A DNA stretch of 64,000 bases, from positions 7,044,675-7,108,674 of the forward strand of contig NC_058046.1 in the NCBI RefSeq assembly GCF_020085105.1, in the 5' to 3' direction. The DNA comes from Siniperca chuatsi (Eukaryota; Chordata; Actinopteri; Centrarchiformes; Sinipercidae). Positions 12,991 to 26,100 of the stretch are shown here, piece by piece; within the stretch, counting starts at the first letter, position 1; each line of letters opens with the position of its first letter. The notes under the pieces were generated by a model. That model saw nothing but the letters and a program-made list of their open reading frames with translations. It searched no databases and was not told the origin of the DNA. Both the position numbers and the translations under genes were made by a program.

Positions 12991-13319
12991 TGGAACACTC
13001 CTGGACGAATGAGGGACTACACCGCCTTCACTTGATAAGATTTTTTAAAATAAGTCAGGATGTCCAGCTACCAGAAGTCTTGAAATAAGACCAAAAAGGC
13101 TAATTCAGTGAATCTTTGTGTAGTGTAGTTATTCAAATTACAATTAATACTAGGGGATTAAATTACTTAAAATGTGATTAATGTTAGTCTTGTGTTAGTT
13201 AGTCTTAGTTCTAGATAACAGTATAACAGATAAGACCCTTATGGCAATGTCGATCGGTGGGCAAAACACTTTGGTCCAGACTGAAATATCTCATTAACGG
13301 AATGAATGGCATTCATGGT

Positions 13320-13645
13320 CCCCAGAGGATGAATCGTACTGTCTTTGGTGATCCCCTGACCTTTCCTCTAGCGCCCCCATGAGGTAGACATTTTTGGTTT
13401 TGAGTAAAATGTTTCTCCAACTGTTGGATGGATTGCCATGACATTTTGTTCACCAGAGAATCAATCTCAATGACTTTTGTGTTACCCTGATTTTTTATCT
13501 CGCGCCAGGTCAAAATTTCCATTTATCTAATACTTTGGTTTATGACCAAATACTTGCAATGACATCCCCATTATACCTGCTAAAAACAAGAATGTTAGCA
13601 GTGTCACTGTGAGCATGTTAGCATGCTGACATTAGCATTTAGCTC
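13320..13645. repeat. Interspersed repeat, family B copy 2
   Basis: Shares with 8600-8935 the segment TTGGTGATCCCCTGAC through AGCATGTTAGCATGCTGA and then TTAGCATTTAGCTC, with many substitutions. It is nested inside the ACACTGCAAAA-bounded composite. Confidence 0.8.
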
Positions 13646-14612
13646 TAAAGACTCTAAAGGTGCTTTCAGACAGCAAGCGGTTGCTGCCACCTCCATTGTT
13701 TCCAATGTAAACACAGCTCATGAGAGCAGCTTTTTGCCGCTGCTGTTGGAGTTCATGATGGTTCAACTTTTTCAACTTGCCACCGCACCTCACCCTATGA
13801 CCATGGCAACCACAGAAACTACAGAGAAGGAGACAATACAGGAACAGATTTGACTGTGTCTGAGTTCCCTGAATGATACACCTCTTCATCAGCAGAGAAC
13901 AGACAGATCAATGAAGAGAAACGGTATTGGAGCAACCTTCATCAGAGTTTGATCCAGTCTGGGACAAAAGTTTATGATACTAGTTAGCAAACCTTGCTAT
14001 ATTAACCATGTCATATTGCTAACCATTTTCTCTATTTTAAGCTACATCCTGCTATATTTAGCTGCGTGATGAGATATACTAGGTGGATAGCAGCAGCCTG
14101 TGGTGTACAGGCTAGTAGGATCAAAGATAGCCAGGAGCCACCGTGGCAACCGCTCGCTGTCTGAAAGCAACTTAAGTCTTGTTTCTTAACAATGGACATC
14201 ATGAAAATATGACTTTGATGACACATTTGACCAATAATGATGGCTTCAAAGTGAGTCTACATCATTTGGTGTGCACATAGCACGTCTGTAAGCGTCGCTG
14301 TAGATGTACGATAGTGCTATTCTGATTGATATTACTTTCATCATTAGAGAAGTGTGTTAGGTCTAATGATTATTCTGAGACTATAGTTTTGTTCATTGTG
14401 TAACTGAATGGGATGTAAACCTTCTGAAGCACTATTGTTATGAGTGGAATGTGACGGGTTGAAAAAAATTTACTTAACAACACAAAAGCTTGAAATTAGA
14501 TATCTTGTCAAATATCTTGCCAAAAACAAGTTGAAAATATGCCCTTCATGCAAGCCAAAAGATTAAAATCTGAAATATATTATCTCACTTAGAAATGTAG
14601 ATTTTGCAGTGT

Positions 14613-15379
14613 ATATTGGTGTAAAATGAAAAACATTTTATTCCACTGTGTGTTTTTTCTGATTTCCTTTGTCTGTCTTTGAAGTGGCTTTTCACATGCG
14701 TGTTCATCTCCTCCCACTTCAGCCTCTCTCCTGACAACAGCAGAGGAGATGGTCTCTAATGAATAAAACTAAGTAATGTCACTGAGTCACATCATGCCCT
14801 AGATTCACACTGGTGACCAAGGTACACATTGAAAAAAGGGTTATTCAATCTGTTATCCAGCCTTAAAACCTTTTTTCCACAATTTTTTATTAAGTATGAT
14901 ATTTGCACTTTTAAATACTATTTTTCCTCATGAGTCCATAAAGGAGACTCAATTCTCAAAACAAGTGTTGTGGAATGCCTTATTTTTCTTATCTTAAAGA
15001 CATTAAAATCAGGAATGTGGCGCCTTTTTCAATTTCTGGCCAATTTTCTACAGCTCAGTAGTAATAGCTCTCTGCTGCCACCTTGTTAACCTGACCCAGT
15101 TCTTTTTAAGCCCTTCATAAGGTGACCGTAATCATGGGTCAGCATGCAATATTGTTCTGGGAGAGCGGCTTGTATACGACGTCTTAGAAATCAGGTCATG
15201 TATAACTATGCCAATGGACTGCTGTTGTGCTGTGTAAGGAGTTTTGAAAAAGTGAATTCGGTATTGAGAAATAAGTGTAACAAATAAATTTAATGTAAAT
15301 TTAAGTAAGTGATGTAAATATCTAAGGTTTGATGTCTTGAATAAAAACTATGTATGCAACAAACCTTGTAAGGTTGTAT

Positions 15380-15380
<1 letters not shown>
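14613..15380. other. AT-rich intergenic stretch, nothing recognised
   Basis: No exon, RNA gene or bounded repeat was seen. Confidence 0.45.

Positions 15381-15415
<35 letters not shown>
15381..15415. repeat. (TA)n(CA)n microsatellite
   Basis: A short TA run passes into an uninterrupted CA run. Both strands' open frames here are chance translations. Confidence 0.95.
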
Positions 15416-15593
15416 TCTCATCCCCAGCCCTCTGCATTACTCTGTCTATCTGTCCCTGTCTCCAGCCTCTGCTCTCTTCTCCCAGGCCATGTTCTTTCCT
15501 TCAGCTCCCCAGACCTGCCATCCTCTTGTCGTCCACCAGACATCGGACTTTCCCTCCTTTCCTCATCACCTGACTGCCTCACCCATTCCCACT

Positions 15594-16099
15594 TGGGGTG
15601 TGCCATATCGTATCGTTCACGATAATATCAGTAGAATTTTAAATATGATGAAAAAGATTCATATCGTGATAATGGCAATATGCTGACTTGTGGATGTAAT
15701 GACGTCATACTGTTATGCACAGCAACAACAAGCACGGCTGAAACATTGGTCCACGGTGGAGGAGTTAGTTCCAAAAAGGGGGTCGACTTCAGTAGTGTGA
15801 AAGTGGTTTGGTTACAAAAGATCAGATGTACAACAAACCATGGTAATATGTAAGAAGCGCAAGACTGTAACAACAAAAAGGAGCAATATAACAACTTGGA
15901 AACTTAATTCACCACCTCAAGCAGAAGCACCCTGTTGAGTACAAGAGCCAAAAATCCTGCAAGGAGAGCTCAACAGCTATTGTGAGTTCTAAACCAAAAA
16001 TATCTTTCAGTATTTTTCCATATCGTCAAGAATATCATTAGTGCAGAAATACTCTGAAATATTGTGATATTATTTTAGGGCCATATCGCCCACCCCTAC
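15594..16099 (+). mobile_element. Non-autonomous hAT with BED-finger remnant and TSD
   Basis: Flanked by a perfect 8 bp direct repeat TTCCCACT at 15586-15593 and 16100-16107. The termini are imperfect inverted repeats: TGGGGTGTGCCATATCG on the left, and the right end reverse-complements to GTAGGGGTGGGCGATATGG. Internally, near 15790-15920, the plus strand reads like a BED-type zinc finger of a hAT transposase: WFGYKRSDVQQ, one Cys of the CxxC pair read as Arg, then HHLKQKH after a frame change. A Trp codon before KWFGY is TGA. It is therefore a decayed hAT derivative retaining only the DNA-binding domain. Confidence 0.85.
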
Positions 16100-16119
16100 T
16101 TCCCACTTCTTATCAGCTC

Positions 16120-16531
16120 TGCAGTCACTTGAGCTTCCCCATTCATCTCCCCACCTGCATCTCATTCCCTCAGCAGCCACTCACCATATTTCCTTTGTTC
16201 CTTGCCAGATCGTTATGTTACCGTGTGCTTGATGTCTTGGTTCTCTAGCCTCTGTTCTTGTATTCTGTTTATCTGTCACCTGTTTCTGCCTGCGTGTTTG
16301 ACCTTTTGCCTGTTTATTAGTTTTGGATTCCTCCCTGCTCCTTATTGGATTTCCTTGCCTGTGTTGGACTGCCTTCTGAGTTTGACCCTTGCCTGCCTCA
16401 CCATCCCCTAAGCCTTTGTACCTCCATTTTGCGTAATTAAATCATTTAACTGCATCAAGCTCTGTCTCAGTCATCTGCATTTGGGTCCTTCCTCTGTATT
16501 CCTGTTACCCTGCTTGCACCAACCGTGACAC
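16120..16531. repeat. Pyrimidine-rich interspersed repeat
   Basis: Words such as GTTTGACCCTTGCCTGCC and GTCTCAGTCATCTGCATTTG, ending in AACCGTGACA, resemble a repeat I associate with many fish genomes. The class (SINE or LTR fragment) is unresolved. The open frame at 16202-16411 is part of this repeat, not a gene. Confidence 0.5.
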
Positions 16532-17122
16532 TTTTACATATATTTTACATTTCTTTCTTAGTGCTATTAGTATAATCTTGAGGAGAATTATAATCTTTTG
16601 ATGAGAATTGTGTTTGACAGCATTATTTGATAGTGACCATTTGCTATATTGCAAAAATGATTAAAACTCACTGATACACAAGTTGCAGTGATGCCCTGAT
16701 ACATTCACTTTATGGTGTATTCCCTAATTTGATGCAGACGTTTGCATTAGATAAACTTGCCACAAGGATCAACATGTGCATCTGTTCTCTTTAAATTAGT
16801 TGCACAATGCTCCTACCTAGTGGTTTAATATAAGCTCTGCAGTTTTAAGCAAGCTTACACCTAAGGTTGTCTTTGTGCTTTGCTTACAGTGTACACATTT
16901 TGCTAAATTTAAGAAGTATATTCATGGAGTGGCATTCACTGTACACTGTCCACAGCCTGGTTTGTTTAAATTCACTTAAACATAAAATATAAACACTCTT
17001 TCTCACTATAAAAGTCCAAGGAAAATACTGTCAGTTATTTAGTCTACAATAGCAAGGGAATTTCAGTGTTTTGATCAGTGTCAAACAGTCAACAAAAGCA
17101 GAAACTTCCTGCTGCTTTCTTG
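16532..17122. other. 3' flank of ccdc183, nothing recognised
   Basis: AT-rich DNA downstream of the ccdc183 polyadenylation signal. No coding or repeat signal is supported. Confidence 0.45.
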
Positions 17123-17128
17123 TTTATT
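17123..17128 (-). promoter_or_regulatory. Candidate ccdc183 poly(A) signal
   Basis: AATAAA on the minus strand, about 40 bases after the ccdc183 stop codon at 17166-17168. The position suits a short 3' UTR. Cleavage has not been observed. Confidence 0.5.
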
Positions 17129-17165
17129 TCATTAGCCTTATTATACCCACTTTGTGGTCTGTATC

Positions 17166-20100
17166 TCACTGCTTCCTCCTGACTCTACTCGAGGACTTCT
17201 TGTTCTGCTCAGATTCAATCAGTCTAATGCTGCTGCGTTTGATTTCCTCGCGGGACAGAGAGCACTCTTCTTCATCACTAAGCTGGGGAGTGTCTGTGAG
17301 ATGGGATCAAGAAAGAGAGGCAGATTCTCAGTCAAGGCATCTGCACAAATGACAGCCTTGAGAGCATTCCTGATATTTACTTTTGTTTTGTAAAACATTT
17401 TTTTTTAAAGACATTTTCAGTTTCACACCTGCCCCTGATCAAAATAGTGCTCTTTTTCCTTGAATAAACATTGTTACAGTAGTAAAATCTAACCCTATGA
17501 ATCCCAACCTTTTTCCTTAAGGAACCCCTATTTTACCATTAAGTACACTGATGACCCCAGCCACACACAACCCTGACAGGACTGTGTTCCAGCAGCTTCT
17601 AAACCATAGCAGACCTGTTTCTGTGGTGACTGTTTGCTTACACCTGAACATCAGGACTGACTGTCTCTCAGCAGAGGGTGACAGTTTGGGTTTTCTTCTA
17701 AACATTGGCAAAGAGCCCACTGACTGCTATGTTGCTCTAACCCATTATAACATTTTGGCAATTTATGTGCCAAAATTTGTATTTCAATACAAAGCATGGG
17801 CGACTGTGGCTTAGTGGTAGAGCGGGTCGTCCACCAATCGGAAGGGCGGCGGTTCAATTCCGGCTTCCCCTAGCCCACATGTCGAAGTGTCCTTGGGCAA
17901 GATACTGAACCCCAAATTGCTCCCGAGGTGTGTGAATGATTAGTTACTTTGATGAGCAGTTCTGCCAATGTGTGTGAATGTAGATGAAGCGCTTTGAGTA
18001 GTCAGAAAGACTAGAAAGTCGCTATATAAGTACAGTCCTTTTACCATTTGTATGCAAGTCAAACATGCCTTAATTCTTAGATTTTTGTAACTGTATTCCA
18101 ATCTATCCCACCTTTCAGTCAATACTTGGATATTCCTCTTCTTGCGTATTTCTTTTCACAATAATAAGCTTCTGGATGCATCCAGTTCTGTAAGTTGTTG
18201 CTCACCTATAGGAGTGGTTGGTCTCTTGTTGGTCCTTAACTCCATCGCGTTGAGCTGTTCCAGCAAACTGTAAACCTAAGGAAGAAGACACAGACGCGAA
18301 GGCTGTGGGGGTTAACACATTAACCAGACAACAGACTCATATTTTTTTAAATTGACAATGGACAGGGAATTTAAACCAAAATTGATTTCTGGCCCTTTTA
18401 AAAACTTAGCTTATAAACAGCTGGGTCAGCGGGACAGATAATAGATAAACTTGAGAACTTGCCAAAAACACATTTTTGTAAACCGTGTATATAAATCTAC
18501 TCATGTAACTCTGGTTAAGACAGGAAACGTGTTTTCAAAAATGTCAGTGTTACTAAATGAATCAGTCATAACTGATGAAGAAAATGGTCAAATTTAAAGA
18601 TGCTGATAATCTGCACAAAATCTGGGTAGCTCCATTACACAACTATTACTGTGTTATTGTTATAGGACATTTACAACTATAATAACATCAGCACAAAATA
18701 TCAGATGCAGCACATTAACCTGTCCCATCTTTTAAAAATTGTTTTGGTCAGACCCAAACTGAGAGCAGATAGAAAATATCAGAATTGTAGCACCCTCTCT
18801 TGGTCCAGGCTGCTGATCTCAGGTTTCTGCGCCGAGGCTCTTTGCTGTAATGTTGGTAGACGGGCGCTGATGTCCCTCAGCTTGTCTATGCTGTCAGTAC
18901 TGGATGCACTGGGCAACCCCTGCAGAAGAGTCAAAGATTTGTTGAATATGTCAGTATTAATAGTTTCACCCATGCTTTCCCTGATGATGAAATATCTGCT
19001 GGGAAAAAGGACAACAAGAAAACAAACAAGAGTGCTCTGATGCTGACAAGAGCTAGCAAGATGCAGGTTAGCGAGACTTACTCAGACAGCAAAACAACAT
19101 GTAAAGATGGACAGACAGAGAAGAAAAGAAAAACTGGTAATGCTCATCCAGCAAACACAACTGTCAAACTCAAAATATGAAGAAGCCTAAAATTGCTCTC
19201 GAGTTCACTCTCAGTATAGTAAGAGAGCCTTGTGTATTTTGTGGGTAAAAACTTGTTTACACTGGAAAAGTGGCAAAATAAAGCATACTGAAGTTTAAAT
19301 GACATTTCAAAGTCGCAGTTTCATATATTGTAATCACTTCATTGAATATGTTTATGTATATGTTTTTTGTAACTGTTAAAACAGTATACTTTGATGATTA
19401 GTATGTACTGTACAGATTCATTATATAGCATGGATTTGGGACACAGCTTTAGGTTAACAGTGTAGTCGCTTCTATGAAGGCATTGCTTCGTGGCCAGTAT
19501 GGAGAGGAGGAATAATTACAGCAACCTATAACTCTTTCAAGGTACATATGACATGTTAGCACTGTATTAAAATAGACTTGGAAAAATTATATTCTGTCCT
19601 TTAAAGACAGTAGTAAACAAAAAGACATCCTAAAATATAGTACAATAAGTGGGATGGTTTGGAGAGTACTGTTTTTGATCCAGACCTCCACGGGCACACA
19701 GCTCATCCTGAAGTAGAGGTTGTTCACCCCCTGCTCAACAGTGTCCAACAGATCCTGAGACTGCTGCAGCTCGGCCTGAAATCGTTGAACACGGTCCACT
19801 TCCTGTTTCAGCCTTGCCTGCATTTGTTCCTTCAGTTTGTCAAACCTTAAAATAAACAGATGGAGTTTTTTTTAAGACAGTCCCTCTCTCCCCACATAAT
19901 AAAAGCAAAACATGGCAGTAAAATGTCTCACTGTGCAGTATACAATAAAACTTGTAATGGCCCCATTTGAAGGTGTCTCACAGTTCTTACTTAGCAACAC
20001 TTTCATTACTGATGTTATTTCTCTTCAGTACAAACTGTCCCTGTCCCAGCTGTTTAAGAAGATTAAGTGATGAGTGCATCAAGCGGATCAGATATTCGAT

Positions 20101-23100
20101 ATGTCACTGTGCAACAACACACTTTGAGAATGGCCCAAGGTGACGGGAGAGGGGATTGTGAAAACATCTCAGGAGAAATCAGTAGACACATCAATCAGGC
20201 CCAATCACCCCACAAGAGGATGTTGTTAACAGAGATTTCCTCGCTGTGCCAGACTGATAAATCTTCAATCCAGCCACAAGAGGCCTATCAGGTCTGCCAG
20301 CACCGAGATGCTTTTAAATAATCACCCTCATTATCAAACCCTCCATACAGCCACGGGCATTAAACTACCTGCCATGTGAGTTAAAAGACAGATGCAGTAA
20401 TCCAGATTGATGGCTCATAGCATTTGGCAAGTCCAGCATCTAGAATAGGCTGTGTGGCATGACAAGAAATGCTACATTTCTTACCTATCCATGTTAATTG
20501 TCTATGGAGTTCAAGTAATTTATCCTAGTATTAGGTCTTAAACTGTTACTAATATAAGTATTAAACTGCATCAGAAAACTGCCCTCATCTTCCTCCCGTC
20601 CTCACTGAACGATTTTTAGCACGTCAGTTGACCATTTGCTACGCCCCTGCTCCAAACAATGAGTGTCCAACCATAGTTACGTCATGCCTGTCAAGCTTTG
20701 GATTCCTCCACATACTGAGGAGGTGTGTATGGGGCTGTAGTAAGAGACTCGCCATTTAAAGAGGCGTGAGGGTGATGTCTTTGTTTAGCCTTTCCAAATC
20801 CAAAACTACAAGAGCAAAAGTGTAATAAATGGATTAAACTGTGTGTTAATCTGCTCTAATGTAAGCTGCAAATGTTAGCATGGCCAGCTAACTAGCATAC
20901 TACCTACAGTAGTAACTGAGCATTACTTCCAGTAATTTGTTCCCCCTGGTTTTGTGTTAGCACTGTACTGTATTGACCTTATGCGGCCCGCCCCTTTTTG
21001 TTTGTTCCATTTCCGGTTTTGTCTCCCAGCTTCTGTTTGCTATTGCTAGCTATAGTAAATACAAGTAAAAAGGGGCGGACCTGAACGGTTAACGCTGCCT
21101 ACTATACATTTCTCAATGTTGGGAACACACGTCCACATTTTTTAGGAGGTCATATGGTCTGACACGACCACTTCCACCTCAGATATTGTATTAAAAAGAC
21201 AATCTTCAATGCAAAGTTACCTACGGCGCTAACTAGCTAACAACTAGCTTACAATTAGCTAATTTGTGTTGCAGCAGTACATTAGCTTGATGTTTCAATG
21301 GTGAACATTTCAAGAGCTCTGATGCTTAATTTGTCAGTACGATGACAGATAATTAAGTTATTAATATTATTTACATTATTCACAAATGATCACAAAGAAA
21401 TAAAACCCAGATGATTTTTACTTTGTTGGTCTGGAATCTGTTTTATCAACATGAATAAAAAACACATCTTTTCACCCTACTATGTAATATAATATATATT
21501 TTACTGATAATATAATTTGGAATAATAAGCTTGTTGGAAAATAATAGGCCCATGTCATGGAAAACTGGACTATGTGTAATCGTGTAACTAACCACATGAG
21601 TCTTCACTGTGACTGTGTTTTGGGTGGAGAAATATTGTATTAACACACGCTTTGAACGGCTACTCAGACAACTTCTGTTATGATTTCATATTGTTACATA
21701 ACACATAATAAAACATAAATACTAACACATTCTGATCAGTCAACATGACTATTATAACAGTTTCAGACAACTGCTCGCTGTCTGAAAACACATTATAACT
21801 TGACCAGCTGATCTCAGCACTGTGTAGGAGGACTGATCTAATTAGCGGCACTATGTAAAAAGCGGTCGATGTTTGTCAGACTGCTGTAGAACAATGTACG
21901 GTATATTAGAAAACTGGTCAGATATTTGCTAAATAGGTGTAGGTGCAAGGTGATCACAAGCAGCAGATGTCAATCTACATAACGTGACACATTCCCACTT
22001 CTGGTGTAGACAGGAAGTTAAAAGACAAAATAACTGAGTCGGAGCACTTCCTTGTGGTTGAAATGCACAACGTCAATAGAGAGCTGAAGTCATGACGTGA
22101 CGTCCAGGCTAGCCTCTATTCCACTAGCTTCTCAACTCAATGCAATCTCTCATTCAGCATTTCTTTCATCAGACTTTCTGAAAAAAACTACAGCAGTTGC
22201 TATAAGAAATTGAAAACTTTCGTGATTTTAACAGTTTAACAACAATTATTTTGTGAGCAGAGAAAAAAACTACAGCTGTGTGGCAGTGCTCATACTTATG
22301 TCATTGTAACTTGGTTTCGCCTATATCTATAAAACACTCTTCTAAAGTCATTTTTTCAACTTTCTAGTTGTAATCTCTGCTGCCTAAAAACTTCTACAGC
22401 ATTCAGTCTCCTCTGTCCTGCTGTTTTTACAGACATGTCTGAGCTAAACGCGAGCCTTTTGCAAAACCAGCACTTCCAAATTACTGTAATATTAGCAATC
22501 ATCACAATCAAATTCAGGGCTGCAACTAATGGCTATTTTCATTACAGATTAATCACCAGTTATTTTCTTGATTATTTGAATGAACATTTGGTCCATAAAA
22601 TGTCAGAAAATTGTGAAAAATCCCCATTACAATTTCCCGGAGTCCAAGTTGACAGTCAAAACTTGCTTGTTTTGCAGACCAACAGTCCAAAAACAAAGAC
22701 TATGAAAAACCAGCAAATGTAGCAAACATTTTAGAAGCTACAACCAATAAAATTGTTGCAGATTAATGTTCAATTTATCTGCATATATCAATCACTTTAG
22801 TTAGTCAATTAGTAGTTTCAGCTCTACTTAAATTACATTGTTTTTTAATGAAAGGTGGTGTGCCAAATAAAGATTTGAGATATATTATTAGGTGGCCATC
22901 TGAGATGACCCATCTGAGCTCCACATTTTGGCTCTACAACTAACACATATTTTACTATTTACAATTGGACAAGTAAAGATAATTGGAGCACTGGAAAACG
23001 CTGACTGTGTAGCAGAGCTTCAATGACAGTACCTTGTAGCTTTAGGTTTGGCACTGAACTTGAGTTCGGTGTACTGGAGCTCCAGATCAGCCAGGGTTTT

Positions 23101-26100
23101 GGCCTCCAGCCTGACCATTTCCTCATACTGGGTTACCTCATTGAGGAGCTTTTCCTTGGTGGCTCGCTGTGACACCACCTTGTTAACCAGATCCTATTAA
23201 GGACAGGCAGACACCATATCATACAGCCATGCAGCATGTGTCTTAATAAATCAACAAAGTGCTACAAAACAAAAGCATACAATAAAAGCATCTAAAAGGA
23301 CTGATTTAATGCCCAACGACTCACTTAAAATCAAATTATGTAGGCCTATCCTTTTTGTGAATGTCCTTAAAGGAATAGTTCAGCATTTTCTTGCTGAGAG
23401 TTAGATGAGAAGATCAATACCACTTTCATGTCTGTATGCTAAATATGAAGCCAGAAGCTGGTTAGCTTATCTTAACATAAAGACTGGAAACAGGTAGCTG
23501 ACTCTGGCTCTGTCCAAACACTAACAAAATTCAGTGACCTTATTTCTTGGTTGGGCGCAGTATCTTCCTGCGATCTCCACTTGTTGCCTGGCAACCTCAT
23601 AGTGACAACAAGACTCCAGGAAATCGCTGCGCCAACCAAGACAGTTACCTAACATCCCATAAAAAAACCTGTTGTTTTTACACTTTTTTGTACGGATTAA
23701 ACAAATAAGATATAACGTTTTAATTTGTGAGCTTTAGAGGTGCTCAGAGGCAGAAGTCATTAACGCTGCACAGAGCCAGGCTAGTTTCTCCCTTCCAGGC
23801 TATATGGTAAGTAATTCTGGCATCAATCTTCTTGTTGAATTCTCAGCAAGACAGTGGATACAATTACTGTATTACCCAAAAGGCCAAACCATTCCTTTGC
23901 ATGTATCACAGCATCATGTCATGGTCATAATTGTATAAATGTAGAATACTGTTGGTTTTAGAAATCTTAGCTGTCTAGGACCATTGAGGTTTGTATAACT
24001 TAATCAAAACAACAACGATGTGAACGCAATGAAACATGGTAGCACTGATCAGACAAATGAACCACATAACTCCGGGGAAATAACCCAATGCACTTCCCAC
24101 AGTGGCTTACTATATTAACATGGAGTTCAGTTACAGGCCACAGAGGGCTCTGTAGTTATTTCCTATGCCAGGATTTAAGCACATTAAGCTGCATTAGTTC
24201 ATAGTTTTACCTCTTTTTTTATTTTTTGTGTCCTTGCTGTTCTATTTGTGTATTTTTACCATGTACGGCACTTTGAAGGGGACCTGTCTGCTAAAACTGC
24301 TTCATTAATGATACATGTAAATGTGGCTTGAATTGAATTTGCTACCTGAATGTCAGCACAGCCCAGAGTCTCTCTCAGAGCCTCCATATCCTCTACCAGT
24401 TCCAAGTCAGACTGTGAAGCACCACAGATGTCATAATACTGATGATCTGCGGAGGTACACAGAGCACATATCAACACTTAAACTATGTGATTACATAACT
24501 TATTTATGCTTACAGTATTATAGTGCATTAAACAGAGGGACAGGTATCACAGAGCTCATTCTGCTTTGTTACATTAATGGACGAGTACTAGTATTTGAAG
24601 TGATGGGAGTGTGAAGCGCTCCCTTGCTATTTTAAGTTCTATTTTTAGATTTCTTTATTTGAAGTTCTGTGTCTTCATTTACAAAAGACACAAGTAGTGC
24701 ATAAAATAATTCTTGTCTCCCAAAGTCTGCCTGCGACTGCCCCATCCTGCTCGAGGTTTCTGCCTCTTAAAGGAAGTTTTTCCTTGCCACTGTCGCCAAG
24801 TGCTTACTCATGGTGGGAATTGTTGGGTTTCTAAATACTATTATAAACAGTACGGTCTAGACCTGCTCTATAGGAAAAGTGCAATGAAATAACTGTTATA
24901 AATTGGTATGATATAAATAAATTGAATTTAATTGAATAGTTGTAAGCTAGTTAGCGCCATAGGCAACTTTGCACTGAAGATTGTCTTTTTAATACAATAT
25001 CTGAGATGGAAATGGTCGTGTCAGACCATATGACCTCCTAAAAAATGTGGACGTGTGCTCCCAACATTGAGAAATGTATAATAGGCTGTGTTAATTGTTC
25101 AGGACGCATTCAGGTATGAATTGGCGTAATATAAATACAATTGAACTGAATTGAATATCATATTGTTCATTCTATGATCAGTGATGTGTTTTTCTGTTAA
25201 AACATTTTTTTATGTTTTTTTAATTTTTTTCTGTTAAAACATTTTTTTATTACATATACATAGTGATAATATAATAGGAAATTGGCTGAAATGGAAAAGG
25301 CAGGGAAGAAATTCAACTGCTGGTAGATGAGGTACATCAGAGTCACACCAAAACATGTCTCAGAAGGTGTGTTCCTGTTTCTGTACTGCAGTCATCTAGG
25401 ATCTACTCTGAACCAACATCAGAGATCTCTGGAGCACTCTTAAATTTAACAACATTTTGACAAACAGCTTTTATTCTTAAATTTACCTGTGGGAGTAAAG
25501 GGTTATCTTTCTCTTAAGTCCACATTTTCACTTTCCAATTTGATAAATATGGGCCCAGAGTTAAAAGGTGCTTCACAGGTGCACATAAAATACAATAAAC
25601 AGTGTACAGCAAGAATTTTTGGGAAAAGTGAGACATGGAAATGCAACAAAATAAACAACATAAAACCATTGGAGGAAAATAAAAATTGGATAGCCAAATA
25701 TGTCCCAGTAAAAGGGTTATTCAGAAGTATAGTCCTGCAAGTTTGATTTTGATGTGTTAATCTAATTGATTAACTGATTATAGGTTAATCGAAAGGCACT
25801 TATTTTGGTGATTTTCATCCCACTTGCCACTCATGTTAATTTCTACACGTTTAAAATTCAGGGAACTGTATAGGTTATGATATAACACAACTACGGACAA
25901 TTGGTGTTTAGGGATTTCACCACCTACAGCAGCATAGCATGACTACAGTGACAGACGGTTGAATAAAACAAGTTCTTTGTTGCAATACCTTTGACTGGAA
26001 TTGAGTGTGCTTCTTCTTCAATTTCCTGCTTGTGAAAAAAAGATATATAACAACAAATTAACATTAATCAATCACTTATTTACAAGCTGATTCATCTTAT

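Larger units (their letters stand above)
12571..14612. mobile_element. Composite element with ACACTGCAAAA termini
   Basis: The left end reads ACACTGCAAAAA and the right end TTTTGCAGTGT, an inverted repeat seen on many fish non-autonomous DNA elements. Between them lie an imperfect hairpin (12682-12990) and a family B repeat (13320-13645), so the 2 kb span is probably a nested composite. No clear target duplication was found, and the pairing of these two ends is inference. Confidence 0.5.

Noticed and set aside
17815..17875. A possible genuine tRNA gene, because A- and B-box words are present.
   Set aside because: It does not fold into a cloverleaf with matched acceptor arms and is followed by the SINE body.
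18779..18793. A ccdc183 ending at the stop just after exon 13 (ERVLQF then stop).
   Set aside because: The donor at 18793 joins two further in-phase exons whose end (SREEIKR, LIE) matches the family C-terminus, so reading into the intron is less likely.
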